In this document: one piece after another, positions 21,989 through 31,359 of the stretch | How positions within the stretch are numbered: the stretch's first letter is position 1 | How the letters are laid out: the number at the start of each line of letters is the position of its first letter | Assembly (NCBI RefSeq): GCF_003403295.1 | Contig: NZ_QUWV01000063.1 | Location: 1 to 56,549 of the forward strand | Direction of reading: 5' to 3' | From: Komagataeibacter melaceti | Lineage (GTDB): Bacteria; Pseudomonadota; Alphaproteobacteria; Acetobacterales; Acetobacteraceae | DNA: 56,549 nucleotides | Notes under the pieces: generated by a model | Databases searched by the model: none | The model's input: the letters and a program-made list of their open reading frames with translations, nothing else | Told to the model about the DNA's origin: nothing | Made by a program: the position numbers and the translations under genes

Positions 21989-22594
21989 ATGACCTCCATC
22001 GATTCCCGCCCTTCCCGCACGGAAGCACAAGAAGCCGTACGCACCCTGCTGCGCTGGGCTGGTGAAGACCCGGACCGCGAGGGCCTGCGCGACACGCCGG
22101 AGCGCGTCATCCGGTCATATGACGAATTCTTCAGCGGCTATGCCGAAGACCCCGTTGACCTGCTGCGCCGTACCTTCTCCGAAGTTGATGATTATGACGA
22201 GATGGTGCTGCTGCGTGACATCCGCGTGGAGAGCCATTGCGAACACCACATGGTGCCCATCATCGGCGTGGCCCATGTCGCCTACCTGCCGCGCAAGCGC
22301 GTGGTGGGCATATCCAAGCTGGCCCGCGTGGTCGATGCCTATGCCCGGCGTTTCCAGATACAGGAACGCCTGACGGCCCAGATCGCCAATACCATTAACG
22401 AGGAACTCCAGCCCTATGGCGTGGGCGTGGTGATCGAGGCATCCCACCAGTGTATGACCACCCGGGGCGTGCACCGCCCCGGCGTGTCCATGGTGACCAG
22501 CCGGATGCTGGGCACGTTCCGCTCCAATTCCGACACGCGGCGGGAATTCCTGTCCATCCTGAACCGCCCGGCCCTGAACAGCAGCGGGATCTGA
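21989..22594 (+). CDS. folE: GTP cyclohydrolase I (FolE)
   Basis: A 201-residue FolE that converts GTP to dihydroneopterin triphosphate, the first step of folate synthesis. The zinc/catalytic residues are visible as Cys84 and His87 in SHCEHHMVP and Cys155 in [13 protein letters not shown] 21989 gives the standard N-terminus; the frame remains open 16 codons upstream without similarity. It sits 60 bases after apaG and is convergent with the DJ-1 gene. Confidence 0.96.
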   Translation: MTSIDSRPSRTEAQEAVRTLLRWAGEDPDREGLRDTPERVIRSYDEFFSGYAEDPVDLLRRTFSEVDDYDEMVLLRDIRVESHCEHHMVPIIGVAHVAYLPRKRVVGISKLARVVDAYARRFQIQERLTAQIANTINEELQPYGVGVVIEASHQCMTTRGVHRPGVSMVTSRMLGTFRSNSDTRREFLSILNRPALNSSGI

Positions 22595-22628
22595 AACCGG
22601 GCGCGGGTCAAGGCCGGGGGAATGAAGT

Positions 22629-23204
22629 TCAGAGCGTGACCTTCGCCCCCAGCACGGCAATGAACTGCGCCAGCCATGCCGGGTGGGCGGGCCATGCCGG
22701 GGCGGTGACGAGCCTGCCATCGGTTATCGCGGCATCAATGGCAATATCGGCGTAAATACCGTCCGCCAGTTCCACCTCCGGGCGGCAGGCGGGATAGGCC
22801 GATACCTTGCGGCCCGAAATGATCCGGGCGGCCGCCAGCAACTGCCCGGCGTGGCAGATCGCGGCAATGGGCCGGTCGGCAAAGGCGCGCACCAGTTCGA
22901 TCACCCGCGCATCCAGCCGCAGGTATTCCGGCGCCCGCCCGCCGGGCAGCACCAGACCGGCGTAATCCTCGTGCCGGACGGCATCAAAATCAGCGGTCAG
23001 CGTGAAACGATGGCCCGGCTTTTCGCTATAGGTCTGGGCACCCTCGAAATCATGGATGGCGGTCAGGACATGTTCGCCCTTCCTGCGGCCGGGGCAGACC
23101 GCATCGACCTGGTAGCCCAGCATGGTCAGGGCCTGATAGGGCACCATGACCTCGTAATCCTCGACGTAATCACCTGCCAGCAGCAGGAGCCTTGGTGTGC
23201 TCAT
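22629..23204 (-). CDS. DJ-1/PfpI-family protein
   Basis: A 191-residue class I glutamine amidotransferase-like protein. The nucleophile elbow AICHAG contains Cys117, with the family acidic residue in the VEDYE region near residues 14-18. Members act as deglycases, glyoxalases, proteases or chaperones; which one is unknown. It starts at ATG 23204 after AAGGAAA. A moaB gene lies upstream on the same strand, separated by a GC-rich hairpin region. Confidence 0.85.
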   Translation of the reverse strand: MSTPRLLLLAGDYVEDYEVMVPYQALTMLGYQVDAVCPGRRKGEHVLTAIHDFEGAQTYSEKPGHRFTLTADFDAVRHEDYAGLVLPGGRAPEYLRLDARVIELVRAFADRPIAAICHAGQLLAAARIISGRKVSAYPACRPEVELADGIYADIAIDAAITDGRLVTAPAWPAHPAWLAQFIAVLGAKVTL

Positions 23205-23289
23205 ATCCGTTTCCTTCCGTTGGGGCGGCCGGGATTCCCGGCCCGGCGGTCCTGTGCCCGCCGGGTGTCATAACGTCCGGAACAGGCTT

Positions 23290-23853
23290 TTAATGCCCGT
23301 GTCCTTCATGCCCGCCGGGGGCAAGGTGTTCGCGCAGGCGGGGCATGAGTTCGACAAAATTGCAGGGCACATGGCGGCTGTCGAGCTGCCAGACCAGAAT
23401 GTCGTCCCACCCGTCCTTCACCGCGCCGGACGAGCCGGGCAGCGCGAACAGGTAGGTTCCGTTCGCAACGCCCGCCATGGCGCGGGACTGGATCGTCGAG
23501 GTCCCGATTTTCTGGTAGGACAGCATGCGGAACAGTTCGCCAAACCCTTCGATGCGCTTTTCGATCACCTGATCGAACGCCTCGGGCGTGACATCGCGGC
23601 CGGTCACGCCGGTGCCGCCGCTTGAGATGATGACATCCACCTGTTCATCCGCGATCCATGCGGACAGGGCGGCCGCGATGCGCGGAGCGTCATCGGCCAC
23701 GATGGCGCGCGCGGCCACGACATGGCCGGCGCTGGCGATCCGTTCGGCCAGAATATCACCCGACCTGTCCGTTTGCGGGGTGCGGGTATCGGAAACTGTC
23801 AGTACCGCGATGCGGACGGGCAGGAAGGGTTTGTTCATATCTAGTCGCGACAT
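23290..23853 (-). CDS. moaB: MoaB/Mog-family molybdopterin biosynthesis protein
   Basis: A 187-residue MoCF-domain protein: [19 protein letters not shown], the ligand loop [11 protein letters not shown] and [13 protein letters not shown]. Family members adenylylate molybdopterin or resemble such enzymes. ATG 23853 aligns best with E. coli MoaB; an internal ATG at 23838 is possible and neither has a clear Shine-Dalgarno. The C-terminus ends in a short His/Gly tail (HEGHGH). No other molybdenum genes are visible nearby. Confidence 0.87.
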   Translation of the reverse strand: MSRLDMNKPFLPVRIAVLTVSDTRTPQTDRSGDILAERIASAGHVVAARAIVADDAPRIAAALSAWIADEQVDVIISSGGTGVTGRDVTPEAFDQVIEKRIEGFGELFRMLSYQKIGTSTIQSRAMAGVANGTYLFALPGSSGAVKDGWDDILVWQLDSRHVPCNFVELMPRLREHLAPGGHEGHGH

Positions 23854-23973
23854 TTGGCAATGTTCACCATTCCGCGGGGCTGGCGTCAACGATCATTGAA
23901 TTGTGACAGGACTGACACAAAACGAAGGGAGGAAATGAGTATTATGTGAGAAGAAACACAAACTTCTGATGTA

Positions 23974-23990
23974 TTTGTGCGTTGCACAAA
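23974..23990. repeat. Inverted repeat upstream of the oprB promoter
   Basis: TTTGTGC-GTT-GCACAAA is a perfect 7-base-arm inverted repeat in an AT-rich intergenic stretch, about 40 bases upstream of the -35 box. Operator-like; the binding protein is unknown. Confidence 0.5.
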
Positions 23991-24018
23991 AAAATATGAC
24001 AAGGAATAGTGACGTACT

Positions 24019-24036
24019 ATATCAATATATTGATAT
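24019..24036. promoter_or_regulatory. Perfect 18-base palindrome overlapping the oprB -35 box
   Basis: ATATCAATATATTGATAT reads the same on both strands and covers the -35 element TTGATA at 24030-24035, the position expected of a repressor operator. Confidence 0.55.
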
Positions 24037-24059
24037 GACAAAAAAAATATCTTTATGAT
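24030..24059 (+). promoter_or_regulatory. Probable promoter of the OprB porin gene
   Basis: TTGATA, an 18-base spacer and TATGAT, 57 bases before the start codon, in a region much richer in A/T than the genome around it. Confidence 0.5.
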
Positions 24060-24115
24060 TATTTTCCGCCCCTCTGGTTTTTTTCATAATTCCCCCGCCA
24101 AGGTTTATATTCGGC

Positions 24116-25594
24116 ATGAAATATGCTATCGATGTGCGAATGATCAGAACATCTGCCCGCTTTTTTATACTCCTGCCCCTGTTTCTTCTTGCCTTTTTCA
24201 CCCCGCGCGCGGCCGCGCTGGCACAAGCCATACCGGGGGAAGGACAGGGCGTGATCGGCGCGCAGCCCAGCCTTAATGTTAACGCCCGGCGCAACACATC
24301 GGTGCAGGACCCGGGTCAGTTCTTCAGCGCGCCCTACGGCAACCAGCATTTTTTTGGTGACTGGGCCGGGCTGCAGCCCTTCCTGCTGCGCCATGGCGTG
24401 CATATCGAGGCCGATGTGCATGAGGAACTGGCCGGCAACTTCCGTGGCGGCGCCAAGCAGGGCGTGACGGATGCCGGGCAGGTGGGCGTGGAAGTCGATA
24501 TCGACTGGCACAAGCTGGCCGGTGCCCCCAAGAATTTCTGGACCCATACCATGATCGTGAACGGTCACGGGCGGAACCTCAGCACCGATTACATTCACGA
24601 TTCCCTTGGCGGCGTGCAGCAGATCTACGGTGCGCGTGGTAACGTGGTCGCCCACCTTGTCTATATGTATGCGGAACAGTCCCTGTTCCATAACCGACTC
24701 GATATCAGCGCAGGCTGGATTCCGGTGGGCAGCTTCTTTGCCGCATCCCCCCTGTTCTGTGACTTCATGAACGTATCCATCTGCGGTAACCCGGCACCGG
24801 GCAAATACGTGCCGGGCGGGCGTGACTGGCCTTCGGGCAACCTTGGTGTGGTGATGCGCGTCATGCCCACGGTCGATACCTACATCATGGCCAGTATGTT
24901 TGCCGTCTCCCCCCATTCCTTCAACGGCGGCATTTCAGGCTGGGCATGGGCGCAGAGCGGCCTTGGCAAGTTCTCCACCCCTGTTGAATTCGGCTGGCTG
25001 CCGGAATTCGGCCGCCACCACCTGGCCGGGCATTACAAGGCCGGGTACGGTTATGACAATTCGCAGTACAATGACCTGTATTCCGATATAAACGGCAACT
25101 CCGCCGTTCTGACCCACCTGCCCTTCCGCAAGCAGTCCGGTGTCAGCACCGCGTGGTTCCAGGCGGACCAGATGCTCGTGCGCAATGGCGAAGGCCCGAC
25201 CAACGGCCTGATCGTGCTGGCAGGGTACATGTACACATCGGGCAAGATCTCGGCCATGAAGCAGCATGCATGGGCCGGTATGGTCGAAACGGGCGCCAAA
25301 TGGGGCCGCCCGCTCGATACGATGGGCGCCATGTTCCATTATTTCGAGATGAGCCGCGCATCAGTCCTGCAGCAGGAATCGTCAGCGCTGGCGGGTACCC
25401 CCTTCCTCAACAACCAGTGGGGCCCGGCATGGGGCATCCAGACGCATGAGGATGTGTACGAAGTCTTCTACAACATCCACACCGCGCGCGGCATGAGCTT
25501 CCAGCCGGATTTCCAGTACATCAACCGCCCCGGTGCGACCACCACCTATCATGATGCGGCGGTGATGGGCCTGCAGTTCAACTGCATCCTGTAA
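24116..25594 (+). CDS. oprB: Carbohydrate-selective porin, OprB family
   Basis: A 492-residue outer-membrane porin. A signal peptide (ARFFILLPLFLLAFFTPRAAALA) is followed by the family landmarks FFGDWAGLQPFLLRHGV, long amphipathic beta-strand regions and a C-terminal VMGLQFNCIL strand. OprB porins pass glucose and other sugars in bacteria that oxidise sugars in the periplasm. ATG 24116 is taken; ATG 24140 would give a more usual signal peptide. Two perfect inverted repeats flank the promoter, suggesting tight control, unlike its neighbours. Confidence 0.9.
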   Translation: MKYAIDVRMIRTSARFFILLPLFLLAFFTPRAAALAQAIPGEGQGVIGAQPSLNVNARRNTSVQDPGQFFSAPYGNQHFFGDWAGLQPFLLRHGVHIEADVHEELAGNFRGGAKQGVTDAGQVGVEVDIDWHKLAGAPKNFWTHTMIVNGHGRNLSTDYIHDSLGGVQQIYGARGNVVAHLVYMYAEQSLFHNRLDISAGWIPVGSFFAASPLFCDFMNVSICGNPAPGKYVPGGRDWPSGNLGVVMRVMPTVDTYIMASMFAVSPHSFNGGISGWAWAQSGLGKFSTPVEFGWLPEFGRHHLAGHYKAGYGYDNSQYNDLYSDINGNSAVLTHLPFRKQSGVSTAWFQADQMLVRNGEGPTNGLIVLAGYMYTSGKISAMKQHAWAGMVETGAKWGRPLDTMGAMFHYFEMSRASVLQQESSALAGTPFLNNQWGPAWGIQTHEDVYEVFYNIHTARGMSFQPDFQYINRPGATTTYHDAAVMGLQFNCIL

Positions 25595-25639
25595 CGCACC
25601 CTTCATCCGCGCGGCGGCACGGGGTATGGCTGGCGGATC

Positions 25640-26623
25640 ATGACCGATTCCGCCTTCCTCCACACCCTGGCCCATGCCGCGCTGGCTGATTACGCCCTGC
25701 GTGATGCACGGGCCAGTCTGGTTTCCATTTCAGAAAACGTCATTTTCCGGGTCGATGCCGCGGGCGGGCAGCGTTACGCGCTGCGCCTGCACCGGCCCGG
25801 CTATCATGACGCCGCCGAGATCGGCAGCGAACTGGCCTGGCTTGGCGCGCTGCATGAGGCCGGGCTGGAAGTGCCCCTGCCCATCCCCGCCCCCGACGGC
25901 ACCCTTCTGCGTACCCTGTCCGGACCTGATGGCATCACCCGGCATGCCGTGCTGTTTGCGTGGATGGAGGGCACCGAGCCGACTCCGGACATAGACCCCG
26001 CCGCCTTCACCCGTCTGGGTCGCATTACCGCCCGGCTGCATGACCACAGCCGCCACTGGGTGCGGCCCGATGGTTTCATCCGCAAGGCATGGACACCCGA
26101 AACCATGACCGGACCCCATGCCCTGTGGGGCCGGTGGGAAGATGTGCCGGGCATGACGGATGCGGCCCATGAGCTGATCACGCACAGCCTGCGCCAGGTC
26201 CATACGGAACTGGAGGCGTATGGCCAGCAGCCGGGGCGTTTCGGCCTGATCCATGCCGACCTGCGGCTGGCGAACCTGCTGGTCAGTGGCGCGCATACCC
26301 GCCTGATTGATTTTGATGACTGCGGCATAAGCTGGTTCATGCAGGATCTGGCGGCGGCCATCAGCTTTCATGAAGACCACCCGCAGGTTCCCCGCTGGGT
26401 CGATCACTGGCTGCGCGGCTACACGATGGCGGGCGTGATAACGCAGGCCGACCTGAATGTCCTGCCTGCGCTGATCATCCAGCGGCGTATCCAGCTTCTG
26501 GCATGGACCGGCACCCATCGGCACACCCGGCAGGTGGAAAGCCTCGGGCCGGACTGGTTCGGGCGCACGCTTGCGCTGTGCCGGGCATGGCTGGACGGAC
26601 GGCTGCTGCGCGATATTGGCTGA
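25640..26623 (+). CDS. Phosphotransferase-family kinase (APH/SrkA-like)
   Basis: A 327-residue kinase of the APH/choline kinase fold. It has the ATP-site strand YALRLHRPGY, the catalytic loop LIHADLRLANLLV (Brenner-type HxDxxxxN) and the metal site LIDFDDCG. The overall shape resembles SrkA/homoserine-kinase-II relatives rather than true resistance enzymes. The substrate is unknown. It lies 45 bases after oprB and may be co-transcribed with it, which would suggest a small-molecule kinase tied to uptake, but that is inference. Confidence 0.82.
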   Translation: MTDSAFLHTLAHAALADYALRDARASLVSISENVIFRVDAAGGQRYALRLHRPGYHDAAEIGSELAWLGALHEAGLEVPLPIPAPDGTLLRTLSGPDGITRHAVLFAWMEGTEPTPDIDPAAFTRLGRITARLHDHSRHWVRPDGFIRKAWTPETMTGPHALWGRWEDVPGMTDAAHELITHSLRQVHTELEAYGQQPGRFGLIHADLRLANLLVSGAHTRLIDFDDCGISWFMQDLAAAISFHEDHPQVPRWVDHWLRGYTMAGVITQADLNVLPALIIQRRIQLLAWTGTHRHTRQVESLGPDWFGRTLALCRAWLDGRLLRDIG

Positions 26624-26921
26624 ATCGGGCGTCTCGCCACCGCCGGATTTCCGGGCGGACGCACTCATTAGATATTTTTTTAATATGTGTACCGCGCGGA
26701 TTTGATCACATTAACTTCTGGCAATTCCGGGCGGACAAAACGTGTTTTCGAAAAAGTTTCATGGAACAAATAAACGTGATGAACCGGCGCGTTTTTTAAA
26801 AGTTACCATGACTTTAATGCCTCATTCCTGACATGTATGAGACGTATGGATTGTGGCAGCCAGTTAATGATCCGACCCAGCGGAGCTCGTACCGTCCTTG
26901 GCACATAGCGGAGAAGCAGCA
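26624..26921. other. AT-rich intergenic region, no recognised gene
   Basis: 298 bases with a small GC hairpin (CCGCCGG/CCGGGCGG near 26639-26657) and a poly-T stretch 16 bases later that might end the kinase transcript, then AT-rich sequence. No ORF or RNA family is recognised. Confidence 0.4.
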
Positions 26922-27104
26922 ATGACCCCGGCAGTCAGTCCCACCGCCACATCCCCCGCGCCTGCGCCTGTCGTGGCCACGCTGCCACTTACGACCGAGG
27001 ATGTACCCACCCGCTCCCAGACCACGCAGATGATCTATTCCCGCCACCGCCGCGCGCTGCGTGACTATGCCCGCAAGCTTGGCGCGACGACTGACCCGTC
27101 CTGA
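26922..27104 (+). CDS. Small hypothetical protein (60 residues)
   Basis: A short ORF with GGAGAAG seven bases before ATG 26922. The N-terminal half is Ala/Pro/Thr-rich; the C-terminal half is basic and likely helical (MIYSRHRRALRDYARKLG). No domain is recognised. It sits alone between an AT-rich intergenic region and the NUDIX gene on the other strand. The good ribosome-binding site and the change in composition at the start codon argue that it is real. Confidence 0.5.
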   Translation: MTPAVSPTATSPAPAPVVATLPLTTEDVPTRSQTTQMIYSRHRRALRDYARKLGATTDPS

Positions 27105-27131
27105 CCTCCGGCGGGACCCCGGTTCCGTAAC

Positions 27132-27551
27132 CTAACCCGCCGCGCGCCGCTGCAGGGCGGTCAGGGCCTGACAGGTGGGTGTCGTCAGCCGGTCGGGCAG
27201 GCTGCCGGGGGCAAACCATTGCGGGCCTTCGTGCTTGTCGGGCTCCATGAGCCGTGGCGTCCCCAGCCATGATTTTACCAGATAGACGGGGGAAACCCAG
27301 TGATGCCCGCCGATGGCATCCATTTCCTCCACCAGGCACAGCAGGTCACGGGCCTGTATGGTTATGCCCAGTTCCTCGGCAATTTCACGCTCCGTTGCAT
27401 GGGCGGTCGTCTCGTACGGATCGACCTTGCCGCCGGGCAGGCCCCAGCATCCCGCCTCCAGCCCGCGCAGACGCCGCAACAGCAGAATCCGGCCATCCCG
27501 GTCCATAATGGCCGCGCCACATCCCACCCGTGGGCCAGTGGTATCCAACAT
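27132..27551 (-). CDS. NUDIX hydrolase
   Basis: A 139-residue NUDIX protein with the full box GGKVDPYETTAHATEREIAEEL (G-x5-E-x7-REUxEExGU pattern), hydrolysing some nucleoside diphosphate linked to another group. Several in-frame ATGs exist (27584, 27557, 27551); AGGGAG lies seven bases before 27551, so that one is preferred. It is downstream of pdc and separated from it by a very stable hairpin. The substrate is unknown; the family includes MutT-like and ADP-sugar enzymes. Confidence 0.85.
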   Translation of the reverse strand: MLDTTGPRVGCGAAIMDRDGRILLLRRLRGLEAGCWGLPGGKVDPYETTAHATEREIAEELGITIQARDLLCLVEEMDAIGGHHWVSPVYLVKSWLGTPRLMEPDKHEGPQWFAPGSLPDRLTTPTCQALTALQRRAAG

Positions 27552-27588
27552 CAGCATGCTCCCTGTCAGACCAGCCTGTTCCATATGA

Positions 27589-27614
27589 CAGGGGGTGCCC
27601 GAAGGCACCCCCTG
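27589..27614 (-). terminator. Very stable hairpin at the 3' end of pdc
   Basis: In RNA from the minus strand an 11-base-pair stem CAGGGGGTGCC/GGCACCCCCTG closes a UUCG tetraloop (C-UUCG-G). No U tract follows on the minus strand, so it may stabilise the pdc mRNA end rather than terminate fully. Confidence 0.55.
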
Positions 27615-27639
27615 AAAGACGAAAAAATGTCGCCGGGCT

Positions 27640-29334
27640 TCAGCGCGCCACGGGCGGGCGGGCATTGGCCGTGGCCACACGACGACCCCACGAAATCAGG
27701 TCGGCGGTGCAGTCGTCACGGTCGATCACACATTCGATCAGCGTCGGTCCCTGCGTGTTCGCAACGGCAGCGGCAATCGCCTTTTCCATTTCCGCACCCG
27801 TGGTGGCGCGGAAGCCCTTGCCGTGCCCGTCCTCGGCATTGAACACGTTCATGAGGCCGGCGTAATCCCAGTTCTTGATGTTGTTGTACGGGCCATCATG
27901 AATCTGGACTTCAATGGTGTAGCCCCGGTTATTGACCAGGAAGATGATGACCGGCAGGTTCCGCCGCACCATCTGGGCCACTTCCTGCGCGGTAAGCTGG
28001 AAGGAACCATCACCGATCATGGCAATGATCCGGCGCTCCGGCGCCCCCACTGCGTAACCGAACGTGGCGGGAACGGACCAGCCGATATGGCCCCACTGCA
28101 TTTCCAGTTCCACGCGCGCGCCATGCGGCAGCTTCATCTGCATGGCGTTGAACCATGAATCCCCCGTCTCGGCGATGACGGAGGTGTTGCCGGTCAGCAG
28201 GGCCTGGATCTGCCGGGCCATTTCCGCCCGCACCAGCGGCGCGTTGGGGGCGGCAGGCGCAGGCTGCGCCGGGGCGGTATGGACGCGGCGGTATTCGACC
28301 AGCGTGGCATCCTTTTTCGGCTGGCTTTTCAGCCGCTCGGTCAGGGCGTCGAGCACATCGCGCAGGTGGATGCCGTCAAACGTCCTGCCGCCCGCCGCAA
28401 TATGGTGGCTGTCAAGCAGCGCGACATTGTCGCCCTTGGGCCACGCCGTCCAGCCCACGGTGGAGTAGTCGTTGAAGACCGGGGCAAGGCACAGCACGCC
28501 ATCGGACCAGTCAAAGATCTGCTGCGCCTTGGGGCTGCTCACATCGCCCCAGTAGGTGCCGACATAGCCTGCATGATCCTCGGGGAAGAAGCTCTTGGCC
28601 GCCGCCATGGTCGCCACGGCACAGCCCAGCGCATCGGCCAGGCGCACGGCCGCTTCCTCGCACCCGGCGGCGCGCAGGCGGCTGCCCAGCAGCAGCATCG
28701 GCTTCTTGCGCGCGGCGATGAAGCCGGCCAGTTCATCCACCGCCTGGCTGAGTGTCGCGGCATCGGACGGCACATCGGCCAGAATCGCGCCAACCGGGCC
28801 GGGACGCGGGCAGGGCTGGGCGGCGATATTGCACGCGATCTCGATATAGGCGGGCTTCTTCTCACGCAGGGCGGTACGGATGGCGTGGTCGATCAGGACC
28901 GGCGCCTCTTCCGCCGATGTGATGGACACGGCAGCGCAGGTCAGACGCTTTGCGATTTCAAGCTGGTAGGAATAATCCGGCGTGCCGATGGTGTGGTGCA
29001 GGATATGCCCGCTGCCATGGTCGTTGGAATTGGGCGCGCCCGAAATCAGGATGACCGGCAGGTTCTCGGCATAGGCCCCGCCAATGGCGTTCAGCGCCGA
29101 GAGCGCGCCCACGCTGAAGGTGACAACCGCGGCCCCGGCCCCCTTGGCGCGGGCATAGCCTTCGGCGCTGAAACCACAGTTGAGTTCGTTACAGCAATAG
29201 ACCTGTTCCAGGCCCTCGATTTCCAGAAGCTGGTCCAGCAGGACAAGGTTGTAGTCGCCCGCGACGGCAAAATGGTGCGCAAGCCCGATCTGCGCCAGAC
29301 GTTCGCCAAGATAGTGGCCAACCGTATGTGTCAT
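27640..29334 (-). CDS. pdc: Pyruvate decarboxylase
   Basis: A 564-residue thiamine-diphosphate enzyme converting pyruvate to acetaldehyde and CO2. Active-site residues line up with Zymomonas Pdc: Asp27 (AGDYN), Glu50 (CCNELNC), His113-His114 (ILHHTIG), the ThDP/Mg motif [14 protein letters not shown], and Glu475 in GYTIEV. Bacterial Pdc is rare and typical of acetic acid bacteria and Zymomonas. It starts at ATG 29334 after GGGAAGGAAG. It lies 117 bases downstream of dld with a hairpin between; together they form a D-lactate to acetaldehyde route. Confidence 0.96.
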   Translation of the reverse strand: MTHTVGHYLGERLAQIGLAHHFAVAGDYNLVLLDQLLEIEGLEQVYCCNELNCGFSAEGYARAKGAGAAVVTFSVGALSALNAIGGAYAENLPVILISGAPNSNDHGSGHILHHTIGTPDYSYQLEIAKRLTCAAVSITSAEEAPVLIDHAIRTALREKKPAYIEIACNIAAQPCPRPGPVGAILADVPSDAATLSQAVDELAGFIAARKKPMLLLGSRLRAAGCEEAAVRLADALGCAVATMAAAKSFFPEDHAGYVGTYWGDVSSPKAQQIFDWSDGVLCLAPVFNDYSTVGWTAWPKGDNVALLDSHHIAAGGRTFDGIHLRDVLDALTERLKSQPKKDATLVEYRRVHTAPAQPAPAAPNAPLVRAEMARQIQALLTGNTSVIAETGDSWFNAMQMKLPHGARVELEMQWGHIGWSVPATFGYAVGAPERRIIAMIGDGSFQLTAQEVAQMVRRNLPVIIFLVNNRGYTIEVQIHDGPYNNIKNWDYAGLMNVFNAEDGHGKGFRATTGAEMEKAIAAAVANTQGPTLIECVIDRDDCTADLISWGRRVATANARPPVAR

Positions 29335-29364
29335 TATAGAGACTTCCTTCCCTTGTGCGGGGGC

Positions 29365-29386
29365 GCATCAGTGCGCGCCCCTCCTT
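29365..29386. repeat. Hairpin between dld and pdc
   Basis: GGGGCGC-atcagtgc-GCGCCCC is a 7-base-pair stem 31 bases before the pdc start. On the minus strand the sequence after it is GC-rich, so it is more likely an mRNA processing or stability element than a terminator. Confidence 0.4.
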
Positions 29387-29451
29387 TTCCCCATGGGGGC
29401 AATGGCTGGCCCATGACCGGGCCAGCCCGCCCAAAGCATGGCCGGGTGGTC

Positions 29452-31185
29452 CTAGCCTACACTTTCGGCAACCCAGTTCCGGCGCTTGGTCGCCTGGCCA
29501 ATGCCGGGATTGAAACAGTTGCAGGGATCAAGCTGGCGGTAATGGGCCAGCACATCATCCGGCGCGCTGTAGAGATGCCCGAAATTATGTTCCGCCGGGT
29601 AGCGCGCGCCGCGCCGGTCCAGCAGCGGCAGCATGCGGTGTTCGAGCGCCATGCAGTCATAGCCTTTGCGGACCACGTAATCCTGATGCATCACGTGGCA
29701 CAGGAAATGGCCGTAATACAGCTTGACGATGATTTCGTCCTCGATGTCCTGCGGCAGTACCTCGAACCAGTTGCGGTCATTGCGCCGCAGGGCCACGTCC
29801 AGCGCCACGATGTTCTCGGTCGTGTCGGTATGGATGTCACGATAGCGAATGGCCGCACCGGCGGCGGCAAAGCGGTGCAGGAATGCCTTTGACCCCTCAT
29901 CGGGGGTACATTCAAAGAAGTCGCCCTCATGCGTCGCGAAATGGCTCTGCAGGAACTCGCGCGCTTCCTGCGCCCCGGATGCGCTGACCTTGAGCATCAG
30001 ATGGTGCTCGAAGCGGTCACGGAAGTCACGCATGCGCGCGGGCAGGTGCTGGGGAAAGAAATGGCTGAGCAACTGCATGCAGCGGTCGCTGAAATGCTTT
30101 GGCAGGAAACCCAGCCGCCCCGCCAGCCGGTCAAACGCATTCTTCATCGCAAACAGGGCGGGCAGGCGCTTGGTGCCGATCAGCCGGATGATGACGAATG
30201 TGTCCTTGCCGTATTTCTCGGCGATATTGAAGGCGTCACGATGCAGGTATTCACCCGCGATCGGCAGTTCCGAAAAGGAGGACAGGATGTGCCGCCGCAC
30301 GTCTTCCAGCACGTCGGTCCCGTTGGTGCCGATGTAGAAGACGACAGGATTCTTTTCCGCCTCGAACGTATCAAGCCGGACGGCGAACAGCCCCAGCTTG
30401 CCCGCGCAGCCAGCGCCTTCGTGCAGGCGGCGCAGGTCGGCGTTGTAGCGGGCCGGGGTATCGGCATCCACGTCGCGCACATGGGTGGCATAGTCATCAT
30501 CATGCCCGCGCCCGGCCTGCCAGTTGATGCTGGAATCGGGGAATTCGCCCTGCTCCGCGCGCCGGAGGATTTCCTCAGGGTCGGAACCGAGTTCGATGCC
30601 GAGGTGATTGACAAGCTGCAGTTCACCCGTGGCCGAGACCTGCGCGAACAGCGCCATGTCGGTATAGGCCGGGCCACGCCGCACCAGCGCGCCACCCGAA
30701 TTGTTGCTGACCCCGCCAAACACCGAAGCCCCGATGCATGACGACCCGATGACCGAATGTGGCTCCCGCCCGATCGGCTTGAGCATGTTTTCAAGCTGGT
30801 CCAGCGTGGCACCCGGCAGGCACACGACCTGCTTGCCGCCCCCGATCAGGTGGATCTTGCGCATGCGCATGCTGTGCACGATCACGATGTCACGGTCATA
30901 ACTGTTGCCGTCCGGCGTGGAACCGCCGGTCAGCCCCGTATTGGCCGCCTGCATGATCACGATCACGCCCGCCTTTACGCAGGCCTGGAGCACGCGCCAC
31001 TGTTCAACCAGCGATCCGGGCATGACCACCGCAAGTGCCCGCCCTTCCCCGAAGCGGAAGCCGCGCCGGTAGGGCAGCGTCGCCCCGTCTTCGGTCAGGA
31101 TATGGGGGTGACCAACAATGTCGCGCAGTTGCGCAACCAGTTCCGCGCCCGCTGGTGATGACGTGCCCTGTGCCTTATTCAGCAT
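29452..31185 (-). CDS. dld: FAD-dependent D-lactate dehydrogenase (quinone)
   Basis: A 577-residue flavoprotein of the Dld type. The FAD-binding half shows MQAANTGLTGGSTPDG, VVCLPGATLDQL and SSCIGASVFGGVSNNSGG; the middle and C-terminal membrane-binding domains follow, ending with HNFGHLYSAP and the metal/lactate-region LDPCNCFNPGIG. It oxidises D-lactate to pyruvate and passes electrons to quinone at the inner membrane. It starts at ATG 31185 after AAGGAAAG, just below a large hairpin. It is placed between alsS and pdc on the same strand. Confidence 0.94.
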   Translation of the reverse strand: MLNKAQGTSSPAGAELVAQLRDIVGHPHILTEDGATLPYRRGFRFGEGRALAVVMPGSLVEQWRVLQACVKAGVIVIMQAANTGLTGGSTPDGNSYDRDIVIVHSMRMRKIHLIGGGKQVVCLPGATLDQLENMLKPIGREPHSVIGSSCIGASVFGGVSNNSGGALVRRGPAYTDMALFAQVSATGELQLVNHLGIELGSDPEEILRRAEQGEFPDSSINWQAGRGHDDDYATHVRDVDADTPARYNADLRRLHEGAGCAGKLGLFAVRLDTFEAEKNPVVFYIGTNGTDVLEDVRRHILSSFSELPIAGEYLHRDAFNIAEKYGKDTFVIIRLIGTKRLPALFAMKNAFDRLAGRLGFLPKHFSDRCMQLLSHFFPQHLPARMRDFRDRFEHHLMLKVSASGAQEAREFLQSHFATHEGDFFECTPDEGSKAFLHRFAAAGAAIRYRDIHTDTTENIVALDVALRRNDRNWFEVLPQDIEDEIIVKLYYGHFLCHVMHQDYVVRKGYDCMALEHRMLPLLDRRGARYPAEHNFGHLYSAPDDVLAHYRQLDPCNCFNPGIGQATKRRNWVAESVG

Positions 31186-31209
31186 TCTTTGCTTTCCTTA
31201 ATGCCATGT

Positions 31210-31247
31210 CCCTGCCATGGCCGCGCCCGGGGGTGGCCATGGCAGGG
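31210..31247. repeat. 13-base-pair perfect inverted repeat in the dld leader
   Basis: CCCTGCCATGGCC (31210-31222) and GGCCATGGCAGGG (31235-31247) are exact complements around a 12-base GC-rich loop. It sits 25 bases before the dld start, in the alsS-dld gap, with no U tract after it on the minus strand. Confidence 0.7.
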
Positions 31248-31359
31248 AATGTATGGCTGTCAGTCTGGCATGTCCGATGCAAGGGTACTTACGCATAAAA
31301 TGCCGGTGTCGCATGCCCGGACAGGCCAGCCCGCCCGTGGGAGTGTCACGGGGCGGGAG

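Noticed and set aside
28279-29892. A 537-codon open frame antisense to pdc and the end of dld
   Set aside because: It spans two well-supported genes on the other strand and has no recognisable motif.
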